Counted from the stretch's first letter, positions 19,919 to 29,756 are shown. The stretch: DNA of 64,000 bases from Lepidurus packardi (GCA_023053545.1 JAKZAN010000066.1:141226-205225); one strand, 5' to 3'. Made by a program: numbers and translations. The notes: generated from the sequence alone by a model not told the origin.

Positions 19919-21553
19919 TTACTTAACGGCCGATTTCGATTTTTTCTTGTCGTAATCTCGTGTTTCTTTTCGAATTTTCATAGGCACATTTTCTTTGGCC
20001 AATTCTGCGTCGCTTGCGGAACGAATGAGCTCGTTCATCCGGTTTTCTTCTGCCGGAAAAATATCGTCTTTGCTTTGGATCCGCTCATCACCACGCCACA
20101 AAAAGCCACGCAGCTTTCGTGCGTTCTCAGGCAAATCTTTTTCTGGAAATATATCGCCATTAACCGACTTGAAAAAAGTGATTGTTTCAACCGTATTTTT
20201 ATCCAAGGTCATGTTAATTTTACTGCTTATGTTTTTGTTGATGCCAATTAATTCCTGCTGGTCATTTCGCATGTAATAAATTACTTCTGCGTTTTTCACA
20301 ATATCAACTTCGTATAGATTATTGTCTCTAAATTTACCATACAAATTTTGGCCTTTGACTTGATTAAAACCTGGTCCGACGGTATCTTTTGAAATTAGAA
20401 AAGCATTGTTTAAGACCTTGAGCGAATCCAATTTTTCAGTTTTATTATCACTAATCAAATGCATAATATCACCGGTCATTTGTTTTTCAAAATTCCATAA
20501 AATTGGCCGTCCAATAAGCTTTGTAAGCCCCGCTTTCTGATTTGAATGAATAGAATCACATTTGCCGCTCATGTTTGTTTTAAAGAATCTAACGTTCCGA
20601 AACGCACGGATAATACGGTTGTCTGGTTTGCCAGTAATCATAAGTTTTGTGCCATGAATGTATACTGAATCGTTATCGACTAGATTGATCGCAACCGCTC
20701 GCTTGGTCACAAACATTGAATCTTTATTCCGATAAACTTCGGCATAGTGACCCTTTACAATGCCTTTGTTGATCGAGTCTGTAATTTTTACGTTATTAGT
20801 TGCGGACGCAAATTCGCGATTCCGATCATAAAATAAACTGTCGCCCTTAATTAGCCGGTCTTTATATTTTATGTAACTATTGCGAACAAAATGTGCCAAG
20901 TTTTTCTTCGTATCATAAAATCCTTTTTCGGTATAAATATAATTCGATTCACTGGTAATTGTGGAAGGCCCAAACAAGTAGGAGTGGCCTGAATTTACAA
21001 AATAATCCAAATGATTTGATTTTATAACATACTTTGGATTGGTGATTGTAACGGCAGTAAGAAACTGGTATTTTTTATCTTTTGCATAATACCGACCAGA
21101 TTTGCTTCGCAGCGTATTTTCTTTATTCGTAATAGTACCATAGGTTTTATAATAGGCTTGTTGAATGTTCCTATCAAAATTAATGGTGTCGGTTTTTAAG
21201 TTCATTTCGGGGGATCGCAGTACAACATTTCCTGTGGCAAATGCCTGCTTTACGTTTCCGTTATATTCCGCATATTTACTGTTTAAAAACAAGGTATCGC
21301 CCTGAACCATTTGCACATCACCAAATGCTTTTACATAATTTTCGTTTTGAAAAACGTATGCCTTATTGCAAGTCATAATGATGCCGTCATGGCTAATGCG
21401 CACATTACCAGTAACTAAAACGGCGCCGGGTATTTCGACTTCATTGCGATCGAAAAAGTCAGCGAATTCAACATAAATTTTCTTTGGAGTCTGCGCAAAA
21501 GTAGCTGCTGGTGTAGCAAGTAGCAATAGCAGTAAAAGTCTGAACTTTTTCAA
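19919..21553 (-). CDS. OstA-like protein (LPS transport family, N-terminal type)
   Basis: This 544-residue protein has a clear signal peptide (MKKFRLLLLLLLATPAATFA). Extended beta-rich OstA/LptA-like repeats follow, such as VLVTGNVRISHDGIIMTC, VKAFGDVQMVQGDTLFLNS and ATGNVVLRSPEMNLKTDTI. This fold forms the periplasmic lipid-conducting groove of LptA and the LptD N-terminus. The protein is much shorter than LptD and I see no C-terminal beta-barrel, so it is more likely an LptA-like periplasmic bridge or a related factor. The C-terminus is charged (KKKSKSAVK). It is the first gene of a probable two-gene unit with the aminotransferase. Confidence 0.75.
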   Translation of the reverse strand: MKKFRLLLLLLLATPAATFAQTPKKIYVEFADFFDRNEVEIPGAVLVTGNVRISHDGIIMTCNKAYVFQNENYVKAFGDVQMVQGDTLFLNSKYAEYNGNVKQAFATGNVVLRSPEMNLKTDTINFDRNIQQAYYKTYGTITNKENTLRSKSGRYYAKDKKYQFLTAVTITNPKYVIKSNHLDYFVNSGHSYLFGPSTITSESNYIYTEKGFYDTKKNLAHFVRNSYIKYKDRLIKGDSLFYDRNREFASATNNVKITDSINKGIVKGHYAEVYRNKDSMFVTKRAVAINLVDNDSVYIHGTKLMITGKPDNRIIRAFRNVRFFKTNMSGKCDSIHSNQKAGLTKLIGRPILWNFEKQMTGDIMHLISDNKTEKLDSLKVLNNAFLISKDTVGPGFNQVKGQNLYGKFRDNNLYEVDIVKNAEVIYYMRNDQQELIGINKNISSKINMTLDKNTVETITFFKSVNGDIFPEKDLPENARKLRGFLWRGDERIQSKDDIFPAEENRMNELIRSASDAELAKENVPMKIRKETRDYDKKKSKSAVK

Positions 21554-21570
21554 GTTATATAATTTTTGGT

Positions 21571-21578
21571 CAAAATTA
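21571..21578 (-). promoter_or_regulatory. -7 promoter element of the OstA-like gene
   Basis: The minus strand reads TAATTTTG, matching TAnnTTTG, 17 bases upstream of the ATG at 21553. Confidence 0.4.
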
Positions 21579-21722
21579 AGAAAATAGAGTCTGGAAATTC
21601 GATATTAAGAAATATTTATGTAGAAAATGGAGCATTTATTGCGATTTAGACAAGAATGAATAGCACCTTCAAAATTCCCAATCATTTGATTAGATTTGTG
21701 ATGTATAATAATTTGAAAACTC

Positions 21723-23591
21723 ATGAATAATAAGTCAAAGATATTTCTAATTGCGGGTCTGTTTTTTAGCCTATGGTCAATCGCACAGTCACAAGAGCCG
21801 ACTAATAGTCAGGATGGAACGCTGCGCCCGAAAAAGGAAGTAGTTTATCAGGTTTTTACACGTTTATTTGGTAATAAAAACACAACAAATAAGCCTTGGG
21901 GCACTATACAAGAAAATGGTGTTGGTAAATTCAATGATTTTACAGACAAAGCCCTGCAGGAAATTAGCGCTTTGGGTGTTACTTATATATGGTATACAGG
22001 CGTTCCACATCACGCATTGGTGAACAATTATACTGCAATTGGGATTTCGAATGATGATCCTGAAGTGGTGAAAGGCAGAGCAGGGTCACCGTATGCTGTT
22101 AAAGATTATTATAATGTTAATCCAGATTTGGCTGTCGACCCTGCAAATCGTTTGCAGGAGTTTGAATCTTTAATCAAGCGTACACATCACAACAGATTAA
22201 AACTTATTATTGACATCGTGCCAAATCATATAGCGCGCAGATACGAGGGCAAAACAAATCCTAAGGGTGTTCGAGATTTTGGTGCCGATGATGATACTGG
22301 GGTAGAGTACAAGCGCGATAACAACTTCTACTATATTCCAGGACAATCTTTTCAAGTTCCAACGTCTGAAGATTACAAACCATTAAATGGCGAAAAACAC
22401 CCATTAATTGACGGAAAATTTGTCGAAAACCCCGCGAAATGGACTGGAAACGGCTCAAAACTGGCCAAACCGGACATCAACGATTGGTATGAAACCGTTA
22501 AAATTAACTACGGCGTACGCCCTGACGGAACAAAGGATTTCCCAGAATTACCTGCTGGTTTTGAGGAGCGATCATTCGTGGAGCATTATAATTTTTGGAA
22601 GGATAAAAGTGTTCCAAATTCGTGGATTAAATTTCGTGATATTGCTTTGTATTGGACCGAAAAAGGGGTTGACGGATTTCGATACGATATGGCAGAAATG
22701 GTGCCTTACGAGTTTTGGAGTTATATGAATTCAGCAATTAAAATGAAGAATCCTGACGCTTTTTTATTGGCTGAAGTCTATAATCCAAAAGAATATAGAA
22801 ATTATATTAGCCTTGGAAAGATGGACTATTTATACGATAAAGTTGAGCTTTATGATAAATTGAAGGATATTTTGCATGGCAAGGCAGCCACAGAAGACAT
22901 CACAATCATTCAAAGTGGGCTATCCGATATTGAGCATCACATGCTTCATTTTTTAGACAATCATGACGAACAACGTTTGGCAAGCCAAGATTTTGCTGGT
23001 AATGGTGCTAATGGAAAGCCGTTAATGGTTATTTCAGCCACTATCAGTACGGCACCTACAATGGTTTATTTTGGTCAAGAGGTGGGAGAAGCAGGCAATG
23101 AAGATGCAGGTTTTGGCAGAAAATCTAGAACTAGTATTTTTGATTATGTTGGGGTTCCAGCGCATCAGCGTTGGATGAATGGCGGAAAATTTGACGGTGG
23201 CAAATTGTTTCGGGACGAACAAAAACTTCGCGATTTTTATAAACGATTATTGACTTTTACAGTAAGTAGTGATGCGCTAATGGGTGCGTACCAGTCAGTT
23301 CAAGAAATAAACCGACAAGAAACGGCAAATTATGGAAAAGATGTTTATTCTTATGTTCGCTATTCTGATAAAGACTATCTAATTGTAATTGCGAACTTAT
23401 CTTCGAAAGAAGGCGCAACATTCGAATTGAAACTTCCCGCTTCCTTAATCAATCAATGGCAATTAAAAGACAAGAGCTATACATTGAAAGACCAATTGTA
23501 TGGTAGTCGACGCAAGCTACGAATCAAAAATGGCGAAGGTTTTATTAAAGTTAAATTAAAAGCCTCGGAATCATTTATTTACAAAGTATAA
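21723..23591 (+). CDS. Secreted GH13 alpha-amylase family glycosidase
   Basis: This 622-residue protein starts with a signal peptide (IFLIAGLFFSLWSIAQS). Conserved GH13 regions are visible: DIVPNHI (164-170), GFRYDMAEM with the nucleophile Asp322, LLAEVYNP with the acid/base Glu351, and FLDNHDEQR with Asp415. The catalytic triad is thus complete. A beta-sandwich C-terminal domain (about 530-622) follows. The enzyme should act on alpha-glucans in the periplasm or outside the cell; the exact linkage and subfamily are not clear. It has no T9SS sorting domain. No SusC/SusD pair or regulator lies nearby, so it is not part of a typical polysaccharide utilisation locus here. Its stop is four bases from that of convergent nhaA. 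Confidence 0.88.
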   Translation: MNNKSKIFLIAGLFFSLWSIAQSQEPTNSQDGTLRPKKEVVYQVFTRLFGNKNTTNKPWGTIQENGVGKFNDFTDKALQEISALGVTYIWYTGVPHHALVNNYTAIGISNDDPEVVKGRAGSPYAVKDYYNVNPDLAVDPANRLQEFESLIKRTHHNRLKLIIDIVPNHIARRYEGKTNPKGVRDFGADDDTGVEYKRDNNFYYIPGQSFQVPTSEDYKPLNGEKHPLIDGKFVENPAKWTGNGSKLAKPDINDWYETVKINYGVRPDGTKDFPELPAGFEERSFVEHYNFWKDKSVPNSWIKFRDIALYWTEKGVDGFRYDMAEMVPYEFWSYMNSAIKMKNPDAFLLAEVYNPKEYRNYISLGKMDYLYDKVELYDKLKDILHGKAATEDITIIQSGLSDIEHHMLHFLDNHDEQRLASQDFAGNGANGKPLMVISATISTAPTMVYFGQEVGEAGNEDAGFGRKSRTSIFDYVGVPAHQRWMNGGKFDGGKLFRDEQKLRDFYKRLLTFTVSSDALMGAYQSVQEINRQETANYGKDVYSYVRYSDKDYLIVIANLSSKEGATFELKLPASLINQWQLKDKSYTLKDQLYGSRRKLRIKNGEGFIKVKLKASESFIYKV

Positions 23592-23595
23592 TAAA

Positions 23596-24774
23596 TTACG
23601 ATGCCAGGTTATTAAGCTGTTTTTTTGGTGAAGGCTTCCGCTTGTATTTTAAGGCTTTTTTAAGCACTACAAAGCCAATAAGACCAGCAATCATAGATGC
23701 TAATAAAATGGCCATTTTAGAAATCACAATATCATCTTCGTTGTTATAAGCCAACAGCGTTATGAATATTGACATCGTAAATCCGATTCCACCAAGAAAT
23801 CCGATTCCGATGACCTTTTTCCAAGACATACCCCGCGGCAAAACGCACCAGCCCAAGCTAACACCTAGGAAACTAAATAAAGTAATTCCAAGTGGTTTGC
23901 CAATTACCAAACCCGCGATAACACCTAAACTATTGTGGTGTGTTAATCCTTCTGCCCAGTCGCTGCCAATTACGATGCCGGTATTTGCCAAAGCAAAGAG
24001 CGGCAGTATAAAAAAGGCAACAGGTCTGTGTAAGAAGTGCTGTAAGATATAGGAAGTTGATTTCTCATTACCGTTCCCAAATGGTATTGCAAAGGCTAGC
24101 AAAACACCCGTAATTGTTGCGTGAACGCCAGAGTTAAGCATAAAATACCACATGGCTACTCCGCCAATTAAGTACGGAATTAAATTTCTAACTTTAAGTC
24201 GATTGAAGACCAATAGTAGTGCAAAAATACCCATTGCAATACCCAAATCACCAAAAGAAATTTCTTTTGTGTAGAATATTGCAATAATTAAAATAGCACC
24301 TAAATCGTCAATTACGGCCAGGGCTGTTAAGAATATCTTTAATGATAGCGGCACTTTATTGCCCAATAATGATAAGATGCCAATTGCAAATGCTATATCA
24401 GTTGCCATTGGCACTCCAGCGCCACTTTGTGTTGGCGTGCCGTAATTCAGCAGTAAAAAGATTGATGCTGGGATAACCATACCGCCTAGAGCTGCCATTG
24501 CTGGCAAAGAAGCTTTTTTAAGCGTACTCAGCTCGCCGTCATAAATTTCACGTTCGAGCTCCAAGCCAATTAAGAGAAAAAAGATGGTCATTAGGCCGTC
24601 ATTAATCCAGTGCACCAAATCGTGCCCAAAAACTTCTTTATGAAAAAAACCAAGATATTGTTCAGAAACAAAGGAATTTGCGAGTATTAATGATACGAGC
24701 GTTACTGCGACTAATATCAGGCCGCCCGCTTTTTCACTTGCAAAGAACTCTTTAAACAATTTGGTCACTTTCAT
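23596..24774 (-). CDS. nhaA: Na+/H+ antiporter NhaA
   Basis: This 392-residue membrane protein has the NhaA family pattern. VPMATDIAFAIGIL carries the conserved Asp of TM4 and ALAVIDDLGAILII carries the paired Asp residues of TM5 that bind and exchange Na+ for H+. ERE in LELEREIYDGELS and the final hydrophobic block also fit. The antiporter exports sodium in exchange for protons across the inner membrane. It lies only 12 bases after purA on the same strand, so it is probably co-transcribed with fur and purA. Confidence 0.94.
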   Translation of the reverse strand: MKVTKLFKEFFASEKAGGLILVAVTLVSLILANSFVSEQYLGFFHKEVFGHDLVHWINDGLMTIFFLLIGLELEREIYDGELSTLKKASLPAMAALGGMVIPASIFLLLNYGTPTQSGAGVPMATDIAFAIGILSLLGNKVPLSLKIFLTALAVIDDLGAILIIAIFYTKEISFGDLGIAMGIFALLLVFNRLKVRNLIPYLIGGVAMWYFMLNSGVHATITGVLLAFAIPFGNGNEKSTSYILQHFLHRPVAFFILPLFALANTGIVIGSDWAEGLTHHNSLGVIAGLVIGKPLGITLFSFLGVSLGWCVLPRGMSWKKVIGIGFLGGIGFTMSIFITLLAYNNEDDIVISKMAILLASMIAGLIGFVVLKKALKYKRKPSPKKQLNNLAS

Positions 24775-24786
24775 TCCGCTATACTT

Positions 24787-26058
24787 TTACTTAATAATTG
24801 TTTGTTTTCGGTCCGGTCCTACGGAGATAATTTTAATAGGCACACCCACTTCAGCCTCAATAAAGGCAACATAGTCCTTCAATTCGGCAGGAAGTTCTTC
24901 ATAAGTGGTCATTCCTGTCAAATCAGCTTGCCATCCTTTATATTCTTTATAAACTGGCATTACATTTTCTGGTTCAATATTGTATGGTAAATGACTAATT
25001 TCTTGGCCTTTATATTGATAGCTCGTGCATACTTTCAAAGTAGAAAATCCAGAAAGAACATCGCCTTTCATCATCATCAATTGGGTAACGCCATTAATGT
25101 TGACAGCATATTTCAGCGCAACTAGATCCAGCCAGCCACAACGTCTTTGGCGTCCTGTTACCGATCCAAATTCATTTCCAACTTTTGCCATTGTTGCCCC
25201 ATCTTCATCGAATAATTCGGTTGGGAATGGCCCGCTCCCCACTCGGGTTGTGTATGCCTTAAAAATACCATAGACTTCTTTGATGCGATTTGGTGCAATT
25301 CCCAAACCTGTACAAGCGCCTGCTGCAGTTGTGTTTGACGAAGTCACAAATGGATAAGTCCCAAAATCAACGTCTAATAAAGAACCTTGCGCGCCTTCAC
25401 ATAAAATGGTTTTGCCATCTCTTTGGGCTTGGTGCAAATATTCTTCGCTATCAATAAAATCGAGTTCTTTCAATGATTCTATCGCTTGGAAAAATTCCTT
25501 TTCCATTTCGGCAAGATTGTACTGAATATTTACGTCGTAAAATTTAATAATCGCTTCATGCTTATCAGCTAGGGCGCGGTATCTTTCTTCGAAATCAGTT
25601 AGTTCAATATCGCCTACGCGGATTCCATTCCTACCGGTCTTATCCATATAGGTTGGTCCAATTCCTTTCAGCGTAGAACCTATTTTTGCTTTTCCTTTCG
25701 ATGTTTCTGATGCAGCATCAAGCAAACGGTGAGTCGGCAAAATCAGGTGTGCTTTTCTGGAAATAATAAGTCGTTTCTTAATGTCGATATTGAATTTTTC
25801 CAAACCTTCAATCTCTTTTTGAAATACTACAGGGTCAATTACGACTCCATTTCCAATGATGTTTATTGATCCTTCGTGAAAAATTCCAGAAGGAATTGTG
25901 CGCAAAACGTGTTTAATTCCATCGAATTCTAATGTGTGTCCGGCGTTTGGCCCGCCCTGAAAACGCGCAATGATGTCATATTTCGAGGTAAGCACATCGA
26001 CAATTTTTCCTTTGCCTTCGTCGCCCCATTGTAATCCAAGTAGTAAATCTACAGCCAT
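24787..26058 (-). CDS. purA: Adenylosuccinate synthase
   Basis: This 423-residue protein starts with the GTP-binding GLQWGDEGKGKIVD motif and contains GGPNAGHT, GIGPTYMDK, GSLLDVDFGTYPFVT and TGRQRRCGWLD, all standard for PurA. It joins IMP and aspartate with GTP hydrolysis, the first committed step to AMP. It follows fur by 27 bases and precedes nhaA by 12 bases on the same strand. The fur-purA pairing is one I recognise from Flavobacteria. Confidence 0.97.
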   Translation of the reverse strand: MAVDLLLGLQWGDEGKGKIVDVLTSKYDIIARFQGGPNAGHTLEFDGIKHVLRTIPSGIFHEGSINIIGNGVVIDPVVFQKEIEGLEKFNIDIKKRLIISRKAHLILPTHRLLDAASETSKGKAKIGSTLKGIGPTYMDKTGRNGIRVGDIELTDFEERYRALADKHEAIIKFYDVNIQYNLAEMEKEFFQAIESLKELDFIDSEEYLHQAQRDGKTILCEGAQGSLLDVDFGTYPFVTSSNTTAAGACTGLGIAPNRIKEVYGIFKAYTTRVGSGPFPTELFDEDGATMAKVGNEFGSVTGRQRRCGWLDLVALKYAVNINGVTQLMMMKGDVLSGFSTLKVCTSYQYKGQEISHLPYNIEPENVMPVYKEYKGWQADLTGMTTYEELPAELKDYVAFIEAEVGVPIKIISVGPDRKQTIIK

Positions 26059-26085
26059 ATTCTTTTTTTTGTTGTGTGTTGGTAG

Positions 26086-26580
26086 TTAGTTGTTTTCTGC
26101 TGGCAAATCAAGATCAGTTGCAGGTGCAACTATTTTTTTTGTGCCATATAAGTATAGTGAATGATTGTGAATGTCGATATCAAAAATCTCTTCGATTGTT
26201 TTTTTGATTGTTTGGATTCGCGGATCGCAAAACTCAATCACTTCTCCCGTATCGGTCATGATAATGTGATCGTGCTGTTTGTCGAAATACGATTTTTCGT
26301 AATGCGCCTGACTTTGTCCAAATTGATGTTTTCTGACCAATCCGCAATCTAAAAGCAATTCGATTGTATTGTATAAAGTCGCGCGACTAACCCGGTAATT
26401 TTTGTTTTTCATTTTGATATATAAATTTTCTATATCAAAATGATCTGCGCTATCATAGATTTCCTGAAGAATAGCATAGCGCTCAGGAGTTTTTCTATGT
26501 CCTTTGTTTTCCAGATATTTTGTAAAAACAGTTTTTACAATTTCCTGATTTTTGCTGTTATCCACGGTTACTAATGTCAT
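26086..26580 (-). CDS. fur: Fur family transcriptional repressor
   Basis: This 164-residue protein has the Fur winged helix ([13 protein letters not shown], then [20 protein letters not shown] with the recognition helix). The dimerisation domain carries HDH and the later HNHSLY histidines of the regulatory metal site. The paired CxxC cysteines that hold structural zinc in classical Fur are absent: the usual cysteine pair is replaced by [10 protein letters not shown]. It may sense iron, manganese or peroxide (PerR-like); the sequence does not settle this. A promoter lies directly in front, so the transcript is nearly leaderless. It leads the fur-purA-nhaA unit. Confidence 0.9.
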   Translation of the reverse strand: MTLVTVDNSKNQEIVKTVFTKYLENKGHRKTPERYAILQEIYDSADHFDIENLYIKMKNKNYRVSRATLYNTIELLLDCGLVRKHQFGQSQAHYEKSYFDKQHDHIIMTDTGEVIEFCDPRIQTIKKTIEEIFDIDIHNHSLYLYGTKKIVAPATDLDLPAENN

Positions 26581-26585
26581 AGTTG

Positions 26586-26615
26586 CAAAGGTAATTTTTT
26601 ATACATTAACAACAA
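26586..26615 (-). promoter_or_regulatory. Promoter of fur-purA-nhaA
   Basis: On the minus strand TACCTTTG (26586-26593) matches the -7 consensus. TTGTTG (26610-26615) lies 16-19 bases upstream, fitting the -33 element. The -7 element ends five bases before the fur ATG. Confidence 0.6.
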
Positions 26616-26690
26616 TGCTTTAGGGTAAGAAGATGTTAGTTTAAGTTTATTTTATGAACACATTCAGCGGTTCGCCAAGTGAACAAACAA

Positions 26691-26720
26691 AAAAAAGCCG
26701 AAACATCTGTTTCGGCTTTT
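26691..26720 (-). terminator. Intrinsic terminator of the 238-residue secreted protein gene
   Basis: A perfect 9-bp stem (26696-26704 with 26709-26717) with an ATCT loop is followed on the minus strand by a T-run. It lies 21 bases after the stop at 26742. Confidence 0.85.
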
Positions 26721-26741
26721 CTAACATTTTATGTAAAATCA

Positions 26742-27458
26742 TTACAATTTTTTCGCGCTTTTATCAATGATTTTCTGAATGCGTTTGCCCAAATCGGCCA
26801 TCAATTCTGTCAAAGCACTTTCGCACATTGGCAAGATTTTGTCAACCTTCATAACTGGTATTCCGCCAACCATTACGCCTGTCTTTTTAGAATTTGCATT
26901 TTCGTTAATCGCAAATACTTTCTCGCCTTTTTTGTTATACAAAACAATGTTTGTGTATGCTCTCATTTTTGTTGAAGCAGTACCGCCCACACCAAATCCT
27001 TTTTCTAATGAAAAATTGATGTAAACAAACATTACGCCATCATATTGATTGAACATTTTCGACATGGCGTTCACGTTCTCTTTACCCCAGTAAGCTGGAA
27101 TGGCTTTGTAACCCGGAAATGCTTCGTAGGCAGAAGCAGTAATTCCGCGTTCTAGATCTGATTTATAAGCAACATATGCTGGATTTCCAGTAACGACACT
27201 CTCGGCAACCAATTCGAATGGAAATTTTTTGCTGTATTCGTTGAAAAATTTCTCATGATATTGAGCAAGAAGGGGCTGCAAATTAAAAGACGCGTCATTT
27301 GCTAATTCAGCAATTACTGTGGCTGCACCCATGCCCACACCGCTTAAATCAACTTGTTTATCGGCGTAAAAAGTTACAACTGCAACCTTTTGTTGCGCAA
27401 TAGAATTCATTGTTGCAGCCAATAGAACTACTGCACACCAAACTTTTAAGTTTTTCAT
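26742..27458 (-). CDS. Secreted protein of unknown function
   Basis: This 238-residue protein has a signal peptide (about residues 1-21, cleaved after MNSIAQ). I do not recognise the family. The mature part has alternating beta-strand-like segments (QQKVAVVTFYADKQVDL, DGVMFVYINFSL, MRAYTNIVLYNKKGEKVFAI), a glycine-rich turn (GFGVGGTASTKM) and a C-terminal helix ending in Lys-rich KIIDKSAKKL. No lipobox and no T9SS sorting signal is seen, so it is probably periplasmic. It has its own terminator and lies 81 bases behind the SpoT-type gene. Confidence 0.75.
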   Translation of the reverse strand: MKNLKVWCAVVLLAATMNSIAQQKVAVVTFYADKQVDLSGVGMGAATVIAELANDASFNLQPLLAQYHEKFFNEYSKKFPFELVAESVVTGNPAYVAYKSDLERGITASAYEAFPGYKAIPAYWGKENVNAMSKMFNQYDGVMFVYINFSLEKGFGVGGTASTKMRAYTNIVLYNKKGEKVFAINENANSKKTGVMVGGIPVMKVDKILPMCESALTELMADLGKRIQKIIDKSAKKL

Positions 27459-27539
27459 TTTATATTAGTTAGTTAAAAAGATGCGCAAATAAACCAAAAA
27501 AAATATTATAAACTCGCATAATTTTAACCAATTATATAT

Positions 27540-29756
27540 TTAATTTTTATAAACGCGCGTCACCTTGTCAACGCCGTCTATTTTCTTAATGTTTTCGATT
27601 AATTTCTTCAAAATCGTATTGTTAGGAACAATAACAGCCACTTGTCCGTTAAAAATCCCGGCGTCACCATTAAGCGATATGCTTTGAATGTTTACACTCA
27701 TATTGTTTGAAATAACTTTCGTTAATTGATTGGTTAATCCCAACGTATCCATTCCAGTAATTTTTAATACGGCTTTAAACTCTTGTTGCGACGAATCAAT
27801 CCATTTGGCCTGCATGATGCGGTATGCATAATTGGACTGCAAACTAATAGCGTTTGGACAATCTTGCTTGTGAACTTTGATGCCTTCGTTGATGGTCACA
27901 AAGCCAAATACTTTGTCGCCTGGAATTGGACTGCAACAAGCCGAAAGCGTGTAGTCTAACTTATCTTGCTCAGACCCAAAAACAAGCATGTCGTAATTAC
28001 TGCTTATAATTTGTTTGTTAATTTCCTCAGAGTCGGTATGCGATTTCTTGATTTTATTCTTAAAGAAATTAATAAAAGCATTACTCTTTTTAGCGGCATA
28101 ATCGCGCAATTGCTGGTTTTCGATTGCGCCAATACCAACCCTATAAAACAGATCTAAACTCGTTTTTAATTTGAAAAAGAAAACCAATTCGTTGATTACG
28201 CTTTCGCTTATTGTAATCTTAAGGTGCCGTAATTTTCGCGTTAGCAATTCCCGTCCTTCTTCGGCAATCTTTTTTGTGTCTTCGTTTAATACGTTTCGGA
28301 TTTTGTTTTTAGCCCGAGAGGTAGTTACATAATCAAGCCAGTTTACAGTTGGTTTCTGATGCGGCGAAGTTATAATTTCAATTTGGTCGCCACTTTTTAG
28401 TTCATGATTTAATGGCACTAATTTGCCGTTCACGCGCGTGCCTCTTGTGCGAACACCAACTTCAGAGTGTATACTAAATGCAAAATCCAATGAAGTTGCA
28501 CCTTTTGGAAGCGATTTGATTTCTCCTTTTGGTGTAAATACAAAGATTTCTTTTGCATACAAATTCATCTTAAAATCCTGAACAAAGTCAACCGCATTGG
28601 TTTCAGAATTTTCGAGTGCTTCTTTCAATAAATTTAGCCAAACGTCTAAGCCACTTTCTTCAGTAGCGCCTTGCTTGTATTTGTAGTGTGCAGCATATCC
28701 TTTTTCTGCAATTTCGTCCATCCGTTCTGATCGGACTTGAATTTCAACCCAGCGGCCTTTTGGCCCCATAACGGTAATGTGCAGGGCTTCATAACCAGTC
28801 GATTTTGGCGATGATATCCAATCACGCAGTCGGCTTGGGCTTGGTCGATAATGGTCTGTTACGATCGAATAGATTTTCCAAGCTATAAATTTTTCGTCAT
28901 GCGGAGTGGATTTGTATACAATTCGAAGTGCGAATTTGTCATAAACTTCATCGAAGGTCACATTCTGCGCTTTCATTTTGCGGCGAATAGAGTAGATCGA
29001 TTTTGGCCGACCCTTGATGGCATATTCAACGCCTTCTGCGTCTAAAGATGCTTTCAAGACATCACTAATAGCCGTAATATAGGCGTCTTGCTCTTCTTTG
29101 GTTTCCTTTATTTTGCTTACAATATCCTTGTAAATTTCTGGTTCTGTATATTTTAGGCCTAAATCTTCAAGTTTGGTTTTGATGTTGTATAAGCCCAGCC
29201 GATGGGCAAGGGGGGCATAAATATACAAGGTTTCAGAAGCAATTTTAACTTGTTTGTGGTCTGGCATCGAATCCATAGTTTGCATATTATGCAACCGATC
29301 AGCCAGCTTGATTAAAATTACCCGCACATCATCGTTTAAGGTCAAAAGCATCTTTCGAAAATTTTCCGCTTGCATGGAAATATTCATGTCTTTTTTGACT
29401 TGGGCAATCTTCGTGAGCCCCTCAACAATTTGCGCTACTTTTGGATTAAATAGGTGTGCGATTTCTTCAACTGTCGTGTCTGTGTCTTCCACGACATCAT
29501 GCATTAATGCCGCCGCAATTGATGTGGCACCTAAACCAATTTCACCAGCTACTATTTTTGCAACGGCAATTGGATGAAAAATATAAGCTTCCCCAGATTT
29601 TCTGCGCATTTCTTTATGCGCTTCGACAGCAAAATCGAATGCTTTTCGAATCAGTTTCTTATCATCGTCTGACAAGGTCTGATAACTGATTCGCAATAAC
29701 TCCTTGTATTCTTGAGCAATTGCTTTGTTTTCTTTTTCTACATCAATTTCAACCAT
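27540..29756 (-). CDS. spoT: Bifunctional (p)ppGpp synthetase/hydrolase (RelA/SpoT homolog)
   Basis: This 738-residue protein has all four parts. They are an HD hydrolase domain with HPIAVAKI and ALMHDVVEDTD, a RelA/SpoT synthetase domain with GRPKSIYSIRRKM and GYEALHITVMG, a TGS domain (EIFVFTPKGEIKSLPKGATS), and a C-terminal region with the conserved cysteines CCSPIPGD and HKQDCPNA before an ACT domain. The intact HD motif argues for a hydrolase-competent long Rsh protein. It makes and removes the stringent-response alarmone in the cytoplasm. It lies close to fur-purA, an order I recognise from Flavobacteria. Confidence 0.95.
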   Translation of the reverse strand: MVEIDVEKENKAIAQEYKELLRISYQTLSDDDKKLIRKAFDFAVEAHKEMRRKSGEAYIFHPIAVAKIVAGEIGLGATSIAAALMHDVVEDTDTTVEEIAHLFNPKVAQIVEGLTKIAQVKKDMNISMQAENFRKMLLTLNDDVRVILIKLADRLHNMQTMDSMPDHKQVKIASETLYIYAPLAHRLGLYNIKTKLEDLGLKYTEPEIYKDIVSKIKETKEEQDAYITAISDVLKASLDAEGVEYAIKGRPKSIYSIRRKMKAQNVTFDEVYDKFALRIVYKSTPHDEKFIAWKIYSIVTDHYRPSPSRLRDWISSPKSTGYEALHITVMGPKGRWVEIQVRSERMDEIAEKGYAAHYKYKQGATEESGLDVWLNLLKEALENSETNAVDFVQDFKMNLYAKEIFVFTPKGEIKSLPKGATSLDFAFSIHSEVGVRTRGTRVNGKLVPLNHELKSGDQIEIITSPHQKPTVNWLDYVTTSRAKNKIRNVLNEDTKKIAEEGRELLTRKLRHLKITISESVINELVFFFKLKTSLDLFYRVGIGAIENQQLRDYAAKKSNAFINFFKNKIKKSHTDSEEINKQIISSNYDMLVFGSEQDKLDYTLSACCSPIPGDKVFGFVTINEGIKVHKQDCPNAISLQSNYAYRIMQAKWIDSSQQEFKAVLKITGMDTLGLTNQLTKVISNNMSVNIQSISLNGDAGIFNGQVAVIVPNNTILKKLIENIKKIDGVDKVTRVYKN

